Positions 1-9,604 of a stretch of 34,722 nucleotides of DNA are shown in pieces. This DNA is from Candidatus Nomurabacteria bacterium. Its GTDB lineage: Bacteria; Patescibacteriota; Minisyncoccia; Phycocordibacterales; UBA9973. Within the stretch, counting starts at the first letter, position 1. Every line of letters begins with the position of its first letter. The translations under genes were made by a program, and so were the position numbers. Below the pieces are notes generated by a model, which was given only the letters and a program-made list of their open reading frames with translations, was not told where the DNA came from and made no database searches. The DNA is taken from assembly GCA_943350045.1 (NCBI GenBank), contig CALQZW010000003.1, forward strand, positions 1 to 34,722, given 5' to 3'.

Positions 1-380
1 TCATCGGAAATATCGGAAAGAGGAAATGCGCCCATTTCAATATCCTCAACAAAATCATATTTTTCTTCGATATGTTTTCGCATATCTCGGTTTGTATTAT
101 TATCTTTCAATTCCTCTTTTGATAGATCAACATAAGCAAAAGTGTCTATATCAGATACACCCTCTATAGCTTCTCCTTTAGCGACAGAACCGCGAAGATA
201 TACATTTTTAAGTTTTTCGCAGTATTTACCTTTATACACTTCAACAATATCACCAACAAGCGGTTTCCATTTCTCTTGGATTTTTTCTGCTGAAGCAGGA
301 TTAATCAAAAAGCCATTTTTATCTACATCAAAATATGATCCTTTGGGTTTGATTTCAATTTTAGTAGTTATTTTTTTCAC
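1..380 (-). CDS. Nucleotidyltransferase-domain protein, 3' truncated by window edge
   Basis: Minus-strand open frame from GTG at 380: VKKITTKIEIKPKGSYFDVDKNGFLINPASAEKIQ...LRGSVAKGEAIEGVSDIDTFAYV. The GS-x-x-x-G...SDID pattern is the nucleotidyltransferase signature. Runs off the left edge; missing from the ORF track. Confidence 0.7.
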   Translation of the reverse strand, partial: MKKITTKIEIKPKGSYFDVDKNGFLINPASAEKIQEKWKPLVGDIVEVYKGKYCEKLKNVYLRGSVAKGEAIEGVSDIDTFAYVDLSKEELKDNNTNRDMRKHIEEKYDFVEDIEMGAFPLSDISD

Positions 381-388
381 AATCTTTA

Positions 389-1504
389 CTAAATCTTAAA
401 CTCCACAACATCTCCATCCTTCACAATATATTCCTTTCCTTCTGTGCGGACTTTTCCTTTCAAGCGAGCTTCGGCATATGAGCCAGCGTTCAAAAGTTCC
501 TGCCAGTTTATAATCTCCGCACGAATAAACTTGTCTTTAAAATCCGTATGAATCGCCATTCCCGCAACCGGAGCAGTACTTCCCGCTTTAATAGTCCACG
601 CGCGAGTCTCCTCCACTCCTGTAGTAAAGTACGTATCGAGCCCAAGGAGCTTGTAGGCCTCAGTAATGAGCTTGTCGATACCGCTTCCGTCACTGCCACC
701 GAGTTCTGAGCGGAAGACCTCTTTCTCCTCCCCTTCAAAATCCTTCAATTCATCTTCAATCTTTGCATCGAGCACGACAAAACCCGCGCCAGTAGACACG
801 ATATACTCACACAACTGCTTAAATAACTCCGGATGAGATTCGTCCAAATTCACCACGCCAGAGCGCTTGTTGAGACCGTACAAAAACGGCTTCATTGTGA
901 GCAAGTTGAGCTGCTTAATCTTTGGCAATTCCTTGTCATCGAGATCAACAGTATTTGCCATGCGCTCGTTCTCTATAGCATCAAGCACGCGCTTGAGCGC
1001 CTCTTCTTCGATGATAGCTTCCTTGTCTCCACGCTTGGCTTCCTTTGAAACATTTCCAAGACGCTTGGTCACAGTTTCCATGTCGGCAAGCAGAAGCTCC
1101 ATGTTGATGACTTTAATATCGCGCAGTGGGTCGATGTCGCCATACACATGCATAATGTCGTCACCCTTCTCAGCTTTCAGTGGAAAGATTCGTACCATTT
1201 CAAAAATGGCGTCAGTCTCGCGAATGTTCGCAAGGAACTTGTTTCCCAGTCCTTCTCCTTTTGCAGCACCAGCCACAAGACCGGCAATGTCCACGAATTC
1301 TATAACAGCAGGGACGGTTTTTTGTGTCTGAGAAAAGGCAGAGAGTTTCCAAAGGCGTTCATCCGGTACGGGAACGATACCGACAGATGGGTCGATAGTA
1401 CAGAACGGATAGTTTGCTGCAGGAACACCCTTTTTTGTAAGGGCGTTAAAGAGCGTTGATTTCCCCACGTTTGGGAGGCCTACGATTCCGATTGAAAGTG
1501 ACAT
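389..1504 (-). CDS. ychF: Redox-regulated ATPase YchF (Obg-family GTPase)
   Basis: 371 aa, begins MSLSIGIVGLPNVGKSTLFNALTKKGVPAANYPFCTIDPSVGIVPVPDERL; G1 motif GLPNVGKS and typical YchF C-terminus. Confidence 0.97.
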   Translation of the reverse strand: MSLSIGIVGLPNVGKSTLFNALTKKGVPAANYPFCTIDPSVGIVPVPDERLWKLSAFSQTQKTVPAVIEFVDIAGLVAGAAKGEGLGNKFLANIRETDAIFEMVRIFPLKAEKGDDIMHVYGDIDPLRDIKVINMELLLADMETVTKRLGNVSKEAKRGDKEAIIEEEALKRVLDAIENERMANTVDLDDKELPKIKQLNLLTMKPFLYGLNKRSGVVNLDESHPELFKQLCEYIVSTGAGFVVLDAKIEDELKDFEGEEKEVFRSELGGSDGSGIDKLITEAYKLLGLDTYFTTGVEETRAWTIKAGSTAPVAGMAIHTDFKDKFIRAEIINWQELLNAGSYAEARLKGKVRTEGKEYIVKDGDVVEFKI

Positions 1505-1546
1505 ATGGTGGGTATAGTATCAGAAAATAAGGGTGTTTGCTATTTG

Positions 1547-1574
1547 TTGACTAATATACCTAGTGTAGTATACT
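1547..1574 (+). promoter_or_regulatory. Sigma70-like promoter TTGACT-N16-TATACT with overlapping inverted repeat TACCTAGT-N7-ACTAGGTA (1557-1579)
   Basis: -35 TTGACT 1547-1552, -10 TATACT 1569-1574; perfect 8-bp inverted repeat overlaps the spacer and -10. Confidence 0.65.
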
Positions 1575-1586
1575 AGGTAAGTACCT

Positions 1587-1636
1587 CCTGTCGCTTCGGT
1601 GGCAGGACGCGAAACCGCAACTTATGTTGCGGTTTC
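1587..1636 (+). other. Structured leader: cUUCGg-capped hairpin plus 11-bp perfect hairpin
   Basis: CCTGTCGC-TTCG-GTGGCAGG (1587-1606, two G-U pairs) followed by GAAACCGCAAC-TTAT-GTTGCGGTTTC (1611-1636). Confidence 0.6.
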
Positions 1637-1661
1637 TGCATTTTATAATAAAATATTGGGA

Positions 1662-2208
1662 ATGAAAGTGTACATCTATATTGACGGATTTAATCTCTAC
1701 TACGGCTGCCTAAAAGGCACGCCGTACAAATGGCTGAACCTTCAGAAACTCTCTGAGCTCTTATTTCCTAGTCACACCATAGCTAAGATAAAGTATTTTA
1801 CTGCTCCTATAAAAATTCGAGAGAACGATCGAGACCACGGCAAGCCAAACAGACAGCAGATCTATCTCAGGGCACTTCGTACCATTCCTGGACTGGAAAT
1901 TATTCAGGGGTCATTTCTCAGTCATGTAGTCACCATGCGAAACGCAGATAGCAAAGGCTACTCACGGGTTATTAAAACAGAGGAAAAAGGTACTGACGTA
2001 AACATAGCTTCTCATTTAATTAATGATGGTCATTCAGGAATTGAAATTGCCGGTAGTCGTAGTAAGCCCTTTTGAGAGAAATACAATTGAATTAAAAAAG
2101 ATAGCTACACTATGTAAGAAGATACGTAAAGGTGTGCTTCAAGCAAGTCAGTTCAACTCTACGCTTACCGACACTATTGGAGAAATCACTCGTCCTAACC
2201 AGTGGTAG
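1662..2208 (+). pseudogene. NYN (PIN-like RNase) domain protein, apparently disrupted by an internal deletion/frameshift
   Basis: MKVYIYIDGFNLYYGCLKGTPYKWLNL...RQQIYLRALRTIPGLEI...VIKTEEKGTDVNIASHLINDG is NYN N-terminus; the frame stops at 2075. The family C-terminus (VIQELKLPVVVVSPF...LTDTIGEITRPNQW) continues in another frame to 2208, and the expected SNDSDL-type segment is absent. Confidence 0.7.
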
Positions 2209-2232
2209 TTGAATCGCTTCCCGACGATTCCA

Positions 2233-2266
2233 CAAAAAAAATCCCCGCCAAATATGACGGGGATTG
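2233..2266 (-). terminator. Intrinsic terminator of the 2288-3571 gene
   Basis: Minus strand: AATCCCCG-TCATATTTGG-CGGGGATT followed by a T run. Confidence 0.85.
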
Positions 2267-2287
2267 ATACTATTTACAGCACTACAC

Positions 2288-3571
2288 TTAATCCATATAC
2301 CGTGGAGGTATCGGGATTATATCTTCATCACTTGTATTCTTGTTAAATGTCTTAACAAGAAACTGCACATACTCTTGGACCCTCAATACTCCTTTTACTG
2401 AAAGCAGAACATTGTCTGTTTCTTTCAGTTTCGCTATTTTCTTCATCATTGTCTGATGGTTATATTTAGGACTTGTCGTCATAAAATATATAGCTTCGGC
2501 AAAGTTTCTGGTTTTCCATCCACTTGGATGATACTTCGCAAAGTCATTCATGACTACTGCACGTTTCTCTGCCTCTACAAGCTCTGCTTCTGTTATCTGT
2601 AGTTGTTTATTATTAAAGATATTCTCAGAAGCCTTTTTACCACGCTTAATTCGATTGCCTTTAAATAACACTTCACAACTCGAGAGATCAAACGGATGCT
2701 TATCAAAAAATTTCTTGAATATCACATACGCAGAAATTCCTTTTTTAGCATACGAGATAAGAAAATCGAGAGCTGTCCAGTTTTTGTTGTTCACGTTATA
2801 GACCGTAACTTCATCCATTCCCCATCCAACCATAATCCTAAAATGAATACTGAGATTATTCCTAATCGCAGTTTCAATTCGATGCTGAGCATCAATCTCT
2901 TGTAGACGCTCATTAACAAAAGCTTCAGTATACAGATAACCGTGAGTCTCATACGAATCTTCCAATGATTCAATGTGAGATTCAATAATCTCCCTATTCT
3001 CATCAAACTGACTGAAGTACTTTTTGAGTACTTCTGGTGGCGCTAAATACACATTAAACGCCCCATTCTCACTTAATGCGACAATTTCACACATTGCGAG
3101 AATGCCTCGAAGAGGTGTTCCTTTAATCTCCGCATCCAGCATTTCTTGGGTAAGTGGTAACACCTCCCTCATAACGATATTCCGCGGTTTTTTTGGCGGT
3201 TGTGGCTTGTATATTTCTGCCGGAGAGAAACGTGTGCCATCTGAATGAACAGGAAGTGTTCCTTTTTTCTCATCTTCATCGAATTGATCAGTAAAATCAA
3301 CGCGAAGTATTCCATCGATAGGTTCGCCATGAAATGTTACATTGAGGTGCTTGTAGTCTGTGGACAAAATAGTCCAAATAGCCCCTTTCTTTGTATTTGC
3401 CTCTAACGTTGTAGCAAATGTCGAAGTGAGCTTCATTTCGAATATTAGGTCAGTGTCGTCATCAACAATACTCAATGAGTAGTCGTGTGGTAAGTTAACT
3501 CCTTCTTTTTCAAGAAGAGCAATCATGTTTTGTGTGTAGCCTTCTAATGTAGTTTTTAATGAAATGTTCAT
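2288..3571 (-). CDS. Hypothetical protein, 427 aa
   Basis: Long ORF MNISLKTTLEGYTQNMIALLEKEG... followed by a terminator; no family recognised. Confidence 0.8.
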   Translation of the reverse strand: MNISLKTTLEGYTQNMIALLEKEGVNLPHDYSLSIVDDDTDLIFEMKLTSTFATTLEANTKKGAIWTILSTDYKHLNVTFHGEPIDGILRVDFTDQFDEDEKKGTLPVHSDGTRFSPAEIYKPQPPKKPRNIVMREVLPLTQEMLDAEIKGTPLRGILAMCEIVALSENGAFNVYLAPPEVLKKYFSQFDENREIIESHIESLEDSYETHGYLYTEAFVNERLQEIDAQHRIETAIRNNLSIHFRIMVGWGMDEVTVYNVNNKNWTALDFLISYAKKGISAYVIFKKFFDKHPFDLSSCEVLFKGNRIKRGKKASENIFNNKQLQITEAELVEAEKRAVVMNDFAKYHPSGWKTRNFAEAIYFMTTSPKYNHQTMMKKIAKLKETDNVLLSVKGVLRVQEYVQFLVKTFNKNTSDEDIIPIPPRYMD

Positions 3572-3656
3572 TACCGTATGTTTTTTTGGTTCAAAAACAT
3601 ACTAACACAAAGTTAGATTTCGTCAAGACAAACAGCCCCAGCAGAATAGACTGCAC

Positions 3657-4979
3657 TTATAAAACCCTCTTCAAGATACCTCCACCATACTGCATAGTCT
3701 GCGCCTTCATATCTTCAAAATCACGAAACGTAGCATTCTCGCCCACTGATCCAAACGGACTGTTACTACGAATCTCAAAGACATCTCCACCCTTCGGAGA
3801 CAAATACGTTCGCGGAGCAAACGGCTTCCACAAAAGCGGATTAAACACGAGAAGATTCCCATTGGCTCCAACAACGCAATCGTCGGACCAGACATCGCGA
3901 TAGATACCCTCATATTTCTCCACGTTCACCTTTTTCTCTGCCGGAGCCATCTCCTCTATCCACGAAATCAAACTCAAAATACTTGTTGCAAACACATCTG
4001 CCGAACCATCTAAGCAGTTTGTAAATACAACGACACTGAGCTTCTCTTTTGGAACATACAGGGAATTGGTAATGAACCCGTTATATCCCCCACCATGGCA
4101 GACAAACTGCATACCGCTACTGCTATCACGCTTGAAACCGAAACCATAGGCAAGAGTTCCAGTAATCTTTTTAAACGAAGACGCCAAGAGCGCTTGGGAT
4201 TTCTTACTCAGTACTTTTGATTTCTCTCCCCATACATCACAGAGGAATATGTCGATATCTTTTGCAGTCGACACAAATCCAGCCGCCGGAGCAAACTCAT
4301 TCGTCTTTGATTGCGCAAATGCATACTGTTTTTGATTAAAGAGCTTTCTGGAATATCCACGCGCAGTTCGTGATTTCAAATCGTCGGAATAATCAGGATA
4401 CGTATCTTTGAGCGACAGCTTTGCAATGATGTTCTTGTGCACATATTCTCCATATGACTGGCCGGACACTGCTTCAATGATTTTTCCAAGAATTGCAAAG
4501 CCGAAGTTTGAATACTTAAACTCCTTGTTTTCTTCTGTGACTTTCGTGCCAAAAGAAATATCACTGAGGACATCAGTAGGAAATGCATTCTCGTTCCAAT
4601 AGTTTTTTCCAGAATCGCGGAATACGCCAGATCTATGCTGAAGAAGGTTCTTGATGGTAATTGTTCGAAGCGAATCAGTATCAAACTCAGGAATGATTTT
4701 TGAGACTCGAGTACTGAGCGTAATGCTTCCTTTTTCTATAAGCTGGAGAATTGCAACACCGGTAAACATTTTTGACATTGAGGCAACACGAAAGAGTGTC
4801 TCGGTAGACATGGGAGTTTTTGCCTTTGTGTCGGCAAAACCGAAGGCATTGTCGTAGAGCGTCTTTCCACCGCGGGATATGCGAACAACGACTCCAGGAA
4901 TTTCTTCCTGCTGGATTTTGTATGGGAACCAAAAGTTGAGGGCTTTGGTGAGGGGGTTTTGGAGTTCTGAGTGATTCAT
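3657..4979 (-). CDS. Serine hydrolase, class C beta-lactamase / penicillin-binding-protein-like
   Basis: 440 aa; SxxK motif in LFRVASMSKMFTGVAILQLIEKG, LLQHRSGV, YSNFGFAILG (Y-x-N), HGGGYNGF. Confidence 0.9.
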   Translation of the reverse strand: MNHSELQNPLTKALNFWFPYKIQQEEIPGVVVRISRGGKTLYDNAFGFADTKAKTPMSTETLFRVASMSKMFTGVAILQLIEKGSITLSTRVSKIIPEFDTDSLRTITIKNLLQHRSGVFRDSGKNYWNENAFPTDVLSDISFGTKVTEENKEFKYSNFGFAILGKIIEAVSGQSYGEYVHKNIIAKLSLKDTYPDYSDDLKSRTARGYSRKLFNQKQYAFAQSKTNEFAPAAGFVSTAKDIDIFLCDVWGEKSKVLSKKSQALLASSFKKITGTLAYGFGFKRDSSSGMQFVCHGGGYNGFITNSLYVPKEKLSVVVFTNCLDGSADVFATSILSLISWIEEMAPAEKKVNVEKYEGIYRDVWSDDCVVGANGNLLVFNPLLWKPFAPRTYLSPKGGDVFEIRSNSPFGSVGENATFRDFEDMKAQTMQYGGGILKRVL

Positions 4980-5029
4980 ACGAAAACTATATCATGTTCA
5001 TCAATAGGAAATCTTGACGCCATCAATTA

Positions 5030-8000
5030 CTACAACGCCACGAAATCAACAGAGTTAATTTGCTGCATTATTCTTTCTGTCTCCATAAGTACAACTACCA
5101 TTTTCTGGTAATGCAATATGTCCTCGTTCGAAAGAGTTCTCCCTTGACGGTCTTTAAGCCATTTTTGAGCAGGTTGGTATCCACCAATATAAAAACTCCA
5201 AACTACTTCCGGAACTCCTCCAAAATACTGTTTTTCGTTTATATACACCTTACTGTCTTTATATTTTGGATATTTTGCCTCAACAGTATTATTTCCTGAT
5301 TCTGGAAAAGTTGTTATAAAGCTATTTATTTTTGGAGACTCGAGCAAATGGAATTCTCGCAATTCCTTGCCAAGTGCAACTAGTTTTTTAAAAGTTTCAA
5401 CACTTGTTGGATATGGAACACGAGGGAAATCAATCTTCAAAAACTCCTTGTATTTTTCTCGATAGCTTGGAGAATGCAATATTGCATAAATATAATCCAG
5501 AATGTCTTCCGGTGTTGTTTTACCAACCACAGATTCAATTTCATTCACAATCTCCTTTTTTAGATTTGATACTTTTGATCCATCATCTGCATAGAGGTAG
5601 AGTGGAAACACAGACATTGAATCGCCCGCAGTATCTAGCAGGTGTCGATCTGTAATAAGTTTTGAGATAAAGAAATAACCGAGACTCGACTGTCTATTTT
5701 TAGAAGTAACATTTAATGCGATATTTGACTGAAGAAGATGCTTCATTACATTAAATCTGGAATTGCAGACAAATCCATTCTGTTTCCCTGTGTAATATAT
5801 GTCTCGAATATCGAAAGGTCGGTAAGAAATCTGACGATAATTACTCTGATCATTAACGGTTGAAATAATATCCTCTTTTGCTCGAGAAATTTTCCAATCC
5901 CTTGCATCATTTGTGTGATATTTTGCAGATATTTCTTTTTCGCTAAGACGAGCAAAATCATTAATTACAAGCTCGAGCTCCTTCTTATTGAAATGTATAG
6001 TCAGACTGTCTCTGACAGACTCAACACCAGAGACTGATTCCTTAAAAATTTGATCCACATTAAATCCTTTCTCATATTCTACATTTGCAGAAAAATCCTT
6101 TGGTACAAAGAAAAAATACGGCTCAGAATAATTTAATTTACTCCACTTCATAGTCCCCACACCATCATTGTTGAGAGCCTCAAACTTAGCGTCTCTTTTC
6201 CCGTAGAGTTCTGCGTGATAAACATCTCCCCTTGAATCCAACCCTTTCTTCTTTCCCTCTTTCTTTATAAGTATGCTTATAGACACGCCTTGCATAATAT
6301 TGAAGACATTTTCGTCATTACCCCCATTGGGTGCTTTTTCTCTCTTCTTTGAGTTACCATGCAAATCAACAATATAAATTGAGTCGAAGGTCTCAAGAAG
6401 ATGTTTTCTCATCTGTCGGTGGGTAACACCATCTATGAAAGAGTTGTTCGTTATCATCGCTACAATTCCGCTTCCATTCTTTTCGATCAGGCTTTCAGAT
6501 AATCGGATGAATTTAATATAATCATCGTCAAGGTTTATCTTACGTTCATTCAAATCCTTTTTGTATTCTTTAATTAAGTCTTGTATCCACTCTCCTTTGT
6601 TTTGAGAGCTGACACTGTAGGGTGGGTTCCCCATCACTACCATTATCGGTAATTCATTCTTCACCTTATTCGCTTGATTCGATTCTTCGGTGATAGCCTT
6701 CCCGAGTCCGATATCAAAAAGAGTCTTTTCTTCTACCTCTGCCTTTTCAAGAGTGTTCGTCAAATACACACCCAATCGAGTGTTTTTTATTTTTGCTCCG
6801 GTTTCAGCAATAGTTGACGAAAGCTTGAGATGAGCAATTGTATACGATGCCATCATGAGCTCGAAGCCATGGAGTCGTGGCAAAAGATCCTCGTTTACAT
6901 ATGAAGACCAGCGGCCCTCCTGACCTTCAAAAGATTTCTTTATGTGAAGTATCGCTTCATTGAGAAACGTGCCTGTGCCAGTCGCCGGATCAAGCACCTG
7001 GACTTTATGAATCGGAACTTTATGCCTTTTACCTTGAATCTCCTTAACAATGTCTATCTTGGAGGCATCGGCAAGACCTTGCAGCAGATCAAACTCCTTT
7101 TTCAAAATATAATCTACCGCACGGACGATAAATCGAACCACCGGAAGAGGCGTGTAGAAAACGCCCATCTTCTTGCGCTCGGCAGAGTCGTATTCCTGGA
7201 GGAAGTCCTCATAGAAGTGAATGATCGGATCCTTGCTCTCATGAACTTTCCCAAAAAGATCGGTTTTATAATATTTGTGGATAATTTCTCGAACGTCTGC
7301 ATGGCTGAGTTCTTCGCACAGCTCATTCACGATATGTTCGATTCGGTTGTCAAAAGATGATCCGGCAATATGATTAAAGAACTCTCTCAAGAACGGATTT
7401 GACGGAGGTATGAGATCACGAGCTTCTTGTCGAGTGAAATTCTCCGGCGTCTTATCGTTGAACCTTGCGACAAACAGGCCGTAGACGATCGTCTGAGCAT
7501 ACATGTCTGCAAATTTTGTATGGTCAAGATCGGCAAGGAGGAGCTTCTTGATGACCCCGTACACTCCAAGTAAGTTCTCATTCCTGGGGTTCTTTTCATC
7601 TTCCAAGAATTTCTTTACGTTATCTCGAATACGACGAGCCTTCCCCGCCATAACTTTTGAAAGTACTGTGCCAGACTTGATCGGCTCTTTAGATTCTTTA
7701 ATGAACGCACCTATTGTGTCACTAAGAAGCTGAAATTGACCTTCCAGTATTTCAATGCCTTCTTTGTTTAATTTTCCTATGACTACGGAGTCACCATATG
7801 CTATGGCGTTTCTATAAAAACGAAAGTCGAGACCATTTGTCAAAATAATATTTGAATAACCGTAATAGCGAGTCATTTGCTCACTTTTCTCTATCTCATC
7901 AAGCGAGACGTAAACGTCTTTTGCTTCGGCGTACGCAACCACAGTCTTACCTTTTGTAAACACGAAGTCGGGCGCTCCAAACTCACTTCTTTTTGGTTCG

Positions 8001-8128
8001 TTATGAACCTTAAGCTCTGTGATTTTTTCGAACAACTCCTGAAGCGCCGGGCGATATGAGTGCTCAGTGGCATGACCACTATTATAGGTCTCGATTATTT
8101 TCTGAATAAATGTTGCAACGGGATTCAT
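5030..8128 (-). CDS. Type IIG / Type ISP-like restriction-modification enzyme (N6-adenine DNA methylase)
   Basis: N-terminal PD-(D/E)xK-like GAPDFVFTKGKTVVAYAEAKD, SAM motif VLDPATGTGTFLNEAI, catalytic GNPPYS, long C-terminal specificity region. Start taken at MNPVATFIQK; the ORF extends to 8215. Confidence 0.88.
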   Translation of the reverse strand: MNPVATFIQKIIETYNSGHATEHSYRPALQELFEKITELKVHNEPKRSEFGAPDFVFTKGKTVVAYAEAKDVYVSLDEIEKSEQMTRYYGYSNIILTNGLDFRFYRNAIAYGDSVVIGKLNKEGIEILEGQFQLLSDTIGAFIKESKEPIKSGTVLSKVMAGKARRIRDNVKKFLEDEKNPRNENLLGVYGVIKKLLLADLDHTKFADMYAQTIVYGLFVARFNDKTPENFTRQEARDLIPPSNPFLREFFNHIAGSSFDNRIEHIVNELCEELSHADVREIIHKYYKTDLFGKVHESKDPIIHFYEDFLQEYDSAERKKMGVFYTPLPVVRFIVRAVDYILKKEFDLLQGLADASKIDIVKEIQGKRHKVPIHKVQVLDPATGTGTFLNEAILHIKKSFEGQEGRWSSYVNEDLLPRLHGFELMMASYTIAHLKLSSTIAETGAKIKNTRLGVYLTNTLEKAEVEEKTLFDIGLGKAITEESNQANKVKNELPIMVVMGNPPYSVSSQNKGEWIQDLIKEYKKDLNERKINLDDDYIKFIRLSESLIEKNGSGIVAMITNNSFIDGVTHRQMRKHLLETFDSIYIVDLHGNSKKREKAPNGGNDENVFNIMQGVSISILIKKEGKKKGLDSRGDVYHAELYGKRDAKFEALNNDGVGTMKWSKLNYSEPYFFFVPKDFSANVEYEKGFNVDQIFKESVSGVESVRDSLTIHFNKKELELVINDFARLSEKEISAKYHTNDARDWKISRAKEDIISTVNDQSNYRQISYRPFDIRDIYYTGKQNGFVCNSRFNVMKHLLQSNIALNVTSKNRQSSLGYFFISKLITDRHLLDTAGDSMSVFPLYLYADDGSKVSNLKKEIVNEIESVVGKTTPEDILDYIYAILHSPSYREKYKEFLKIDFPRVPYPTSVETFKKLVALGKELREFHLLESPKINSFITTFPESGNNTVEAKYPKYKDSKVYINEKQYFGGVPEVVWSFYIGGYQPAQKWLKDRQGRTLSNEDILHYQKMVVVLMETERIMQQINSVDFVAL

Positions 8129-8255
8129 GTGATTTTTGTTTTTAAATCTGAATATAATCCTTACTGATTCAATCGTATTAATACTATACCCCATTTTTCG
8201 AGGCTTGGACACCATGGGTGTTGTATCGCCATAAAGTGAAGTCGGTTATCCCTCT

Positions 8256-9221
8256 TTATTTAGCTCGCGGATACTTATCGGTAGGAAATGATATTTCATG
8301 ATAAATACTATTCACTTGGTCATAATATTTATATCCATTGTAGTCAATACAAACAGTCCTAATTATGCTATCAGCATCTCGGGATGAACTCTTACCTGAT
8401 GCAGTTAAAATTATTTCCTGAGCTAGACTTATACTCTCTTCGTTCGATAGATAGTATTCACTTTTAACCTGCATGATTCCTGTGGTCTTAATAAGACCGA
8501 TCCTAAAAAGAATTTTTTCGGCAAATCTAAAAAGTCGAGTTCTATTAAGATCTTCCATGATCATTATGGAGAAAAATATTTTATATAGAACTTCATCATC
8601 AAGAAATTCCTTCCGCAAATACCTAGAATACCTTGCTTCATACTCACGGTACTTCCTAGTTAATGCAGTCGACCGCTTGAGCATGAAGTCATAACTGGAG
8701 TGAACAGTATTTAAAATATTATAGAAATAGATTAAAACGACAAACCAAATTTCAGTTCTAAAATTTCCGGCATCAGGCAAAATATAACTCAAGCCCTTAA
8801 CAAGAGCTGCTTTATAGAAAAAAATTGATATTAATATAGAAATAATATGAGAAGTGAAATATAGCTGTTTATTTACAAAGCCCCAATACCGATTCAGCAG
8901 GATAAAAGTGGTCTGAAGCAGAAAATAGAATACATTAACCCAGAGCAAATATTTAACGAGGTAATCTAAATGGAGATAATAGAGTCCAATTGCAACCGCA
9001 GAGATAAAGACCGCTGGAGTCATTACTCTCAGAAAAAAATTGAAACCTAGATTATTAACCTGACCAACAATATCGGACACATTAATATAACCATAACCTT
9101 TAGATTTCTCCCCGAGCTTGTTTATAAGAAAGAGCAAAAGAAGCCCTAATAATGCAGAAATAACATATCCACCCATGAGTGTCTGCCACTTATCTACAAA
9201 ACTTACCAATTCTGAGTTCAT
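8256..9221 (-). CDS. Hypothetical multi-pass membrane protein
   Basis: Several hydrophobic segments (YVISALLGLLLLFLINKLG, VFISAVAIGLYYLHLDYLV, LLWVNVFYFLLQTTFILL). Start taken at MNSELVSF; the ORF track start at 9263 is TTG. Confidence 0.75.
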   Translation of the reverse strand: MNSELVSFVDKWQTLMGGYVISALLGLLLLFLINKLGEKSKGYGYINVSDIVGQVNNLGFNFFLRVMTPAVFISAVAIGLYYLHLDYLVKYLLWVNVFYFLLQTTFILLNRYWGFVNKQLYFTSHIISILISIFFYKAALVKGLSYILPDAGNFRTEIWFVVLIYFYNILNTVHSSYDFMLKRSTALTRKYREYEARYSRYLRKEFLDDEVLYKIFFSIMIMEDLNRTRLFRFAEKILFRIGLIKTTGIMQVKSEYYLSNEESISLAQEIILTASGKSSSRDADSIIRTVCIDYNGYKYYDQVNSIYHEISFPTDKYPRAK

Positions 9222-9299
9222 ACCTAGATAATTTAACACACTTTTACTTATCCCCTTCTCCAATAGACTTTATGGCCATGTGCGGTATGTTATTCATGC

Positions 9300-9603
9300 C
9301 TGGATATACTAACCCACTATCTACAAGAAGAACTGACTGACCAGCTAGCTGCTCTCCTCGATAAAATATCCTTAGACGAAATTTGAATGAAGGAAAAGAT
9401 TAAAACCGAACTCGAACAGCACTAAAGATTCAATGAATCAGTACTCGGAATGAAGAGTGCCGAGAAAATTAAAGTAAAGGAAATCGATATCCGCAACTAT
9501 GCTAAATATATACTCAGAGAGAAAAGTATATGAGAGAAACGAGAACTACTGAGCCATCTAAGGAGTAAACTAATTCTGACAAATAAAAATATAGTTCTTC
9601 AAA
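9300..9603 (+). pseudogene. Degenerate C-terminal tail of a serine site-specific recombinase
   Basis: Single-frame conceptual translation LDILTHYLQEELTDQLAALLDKISLDEI*MKEKIKTELEQH*RFNESVLGMKSAEKIKVKEIDIRNYAKYILREKSI*EKRELLSHLRSKLILTNKNIVLQ with three in-frame stops; resembles C-terminal regions of large serine recombinases. Confidence 0.65.
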
Positions 9604-9604
9604 A

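Noticed and set aside
9300-9603. UGA-to-Gly recoding to explain stops in the recombinase frame
   Set aside because: The frame also contains an in-frame TAA, and intact Gly-rich genes in the window contain no internal TGA; decay is simpler.
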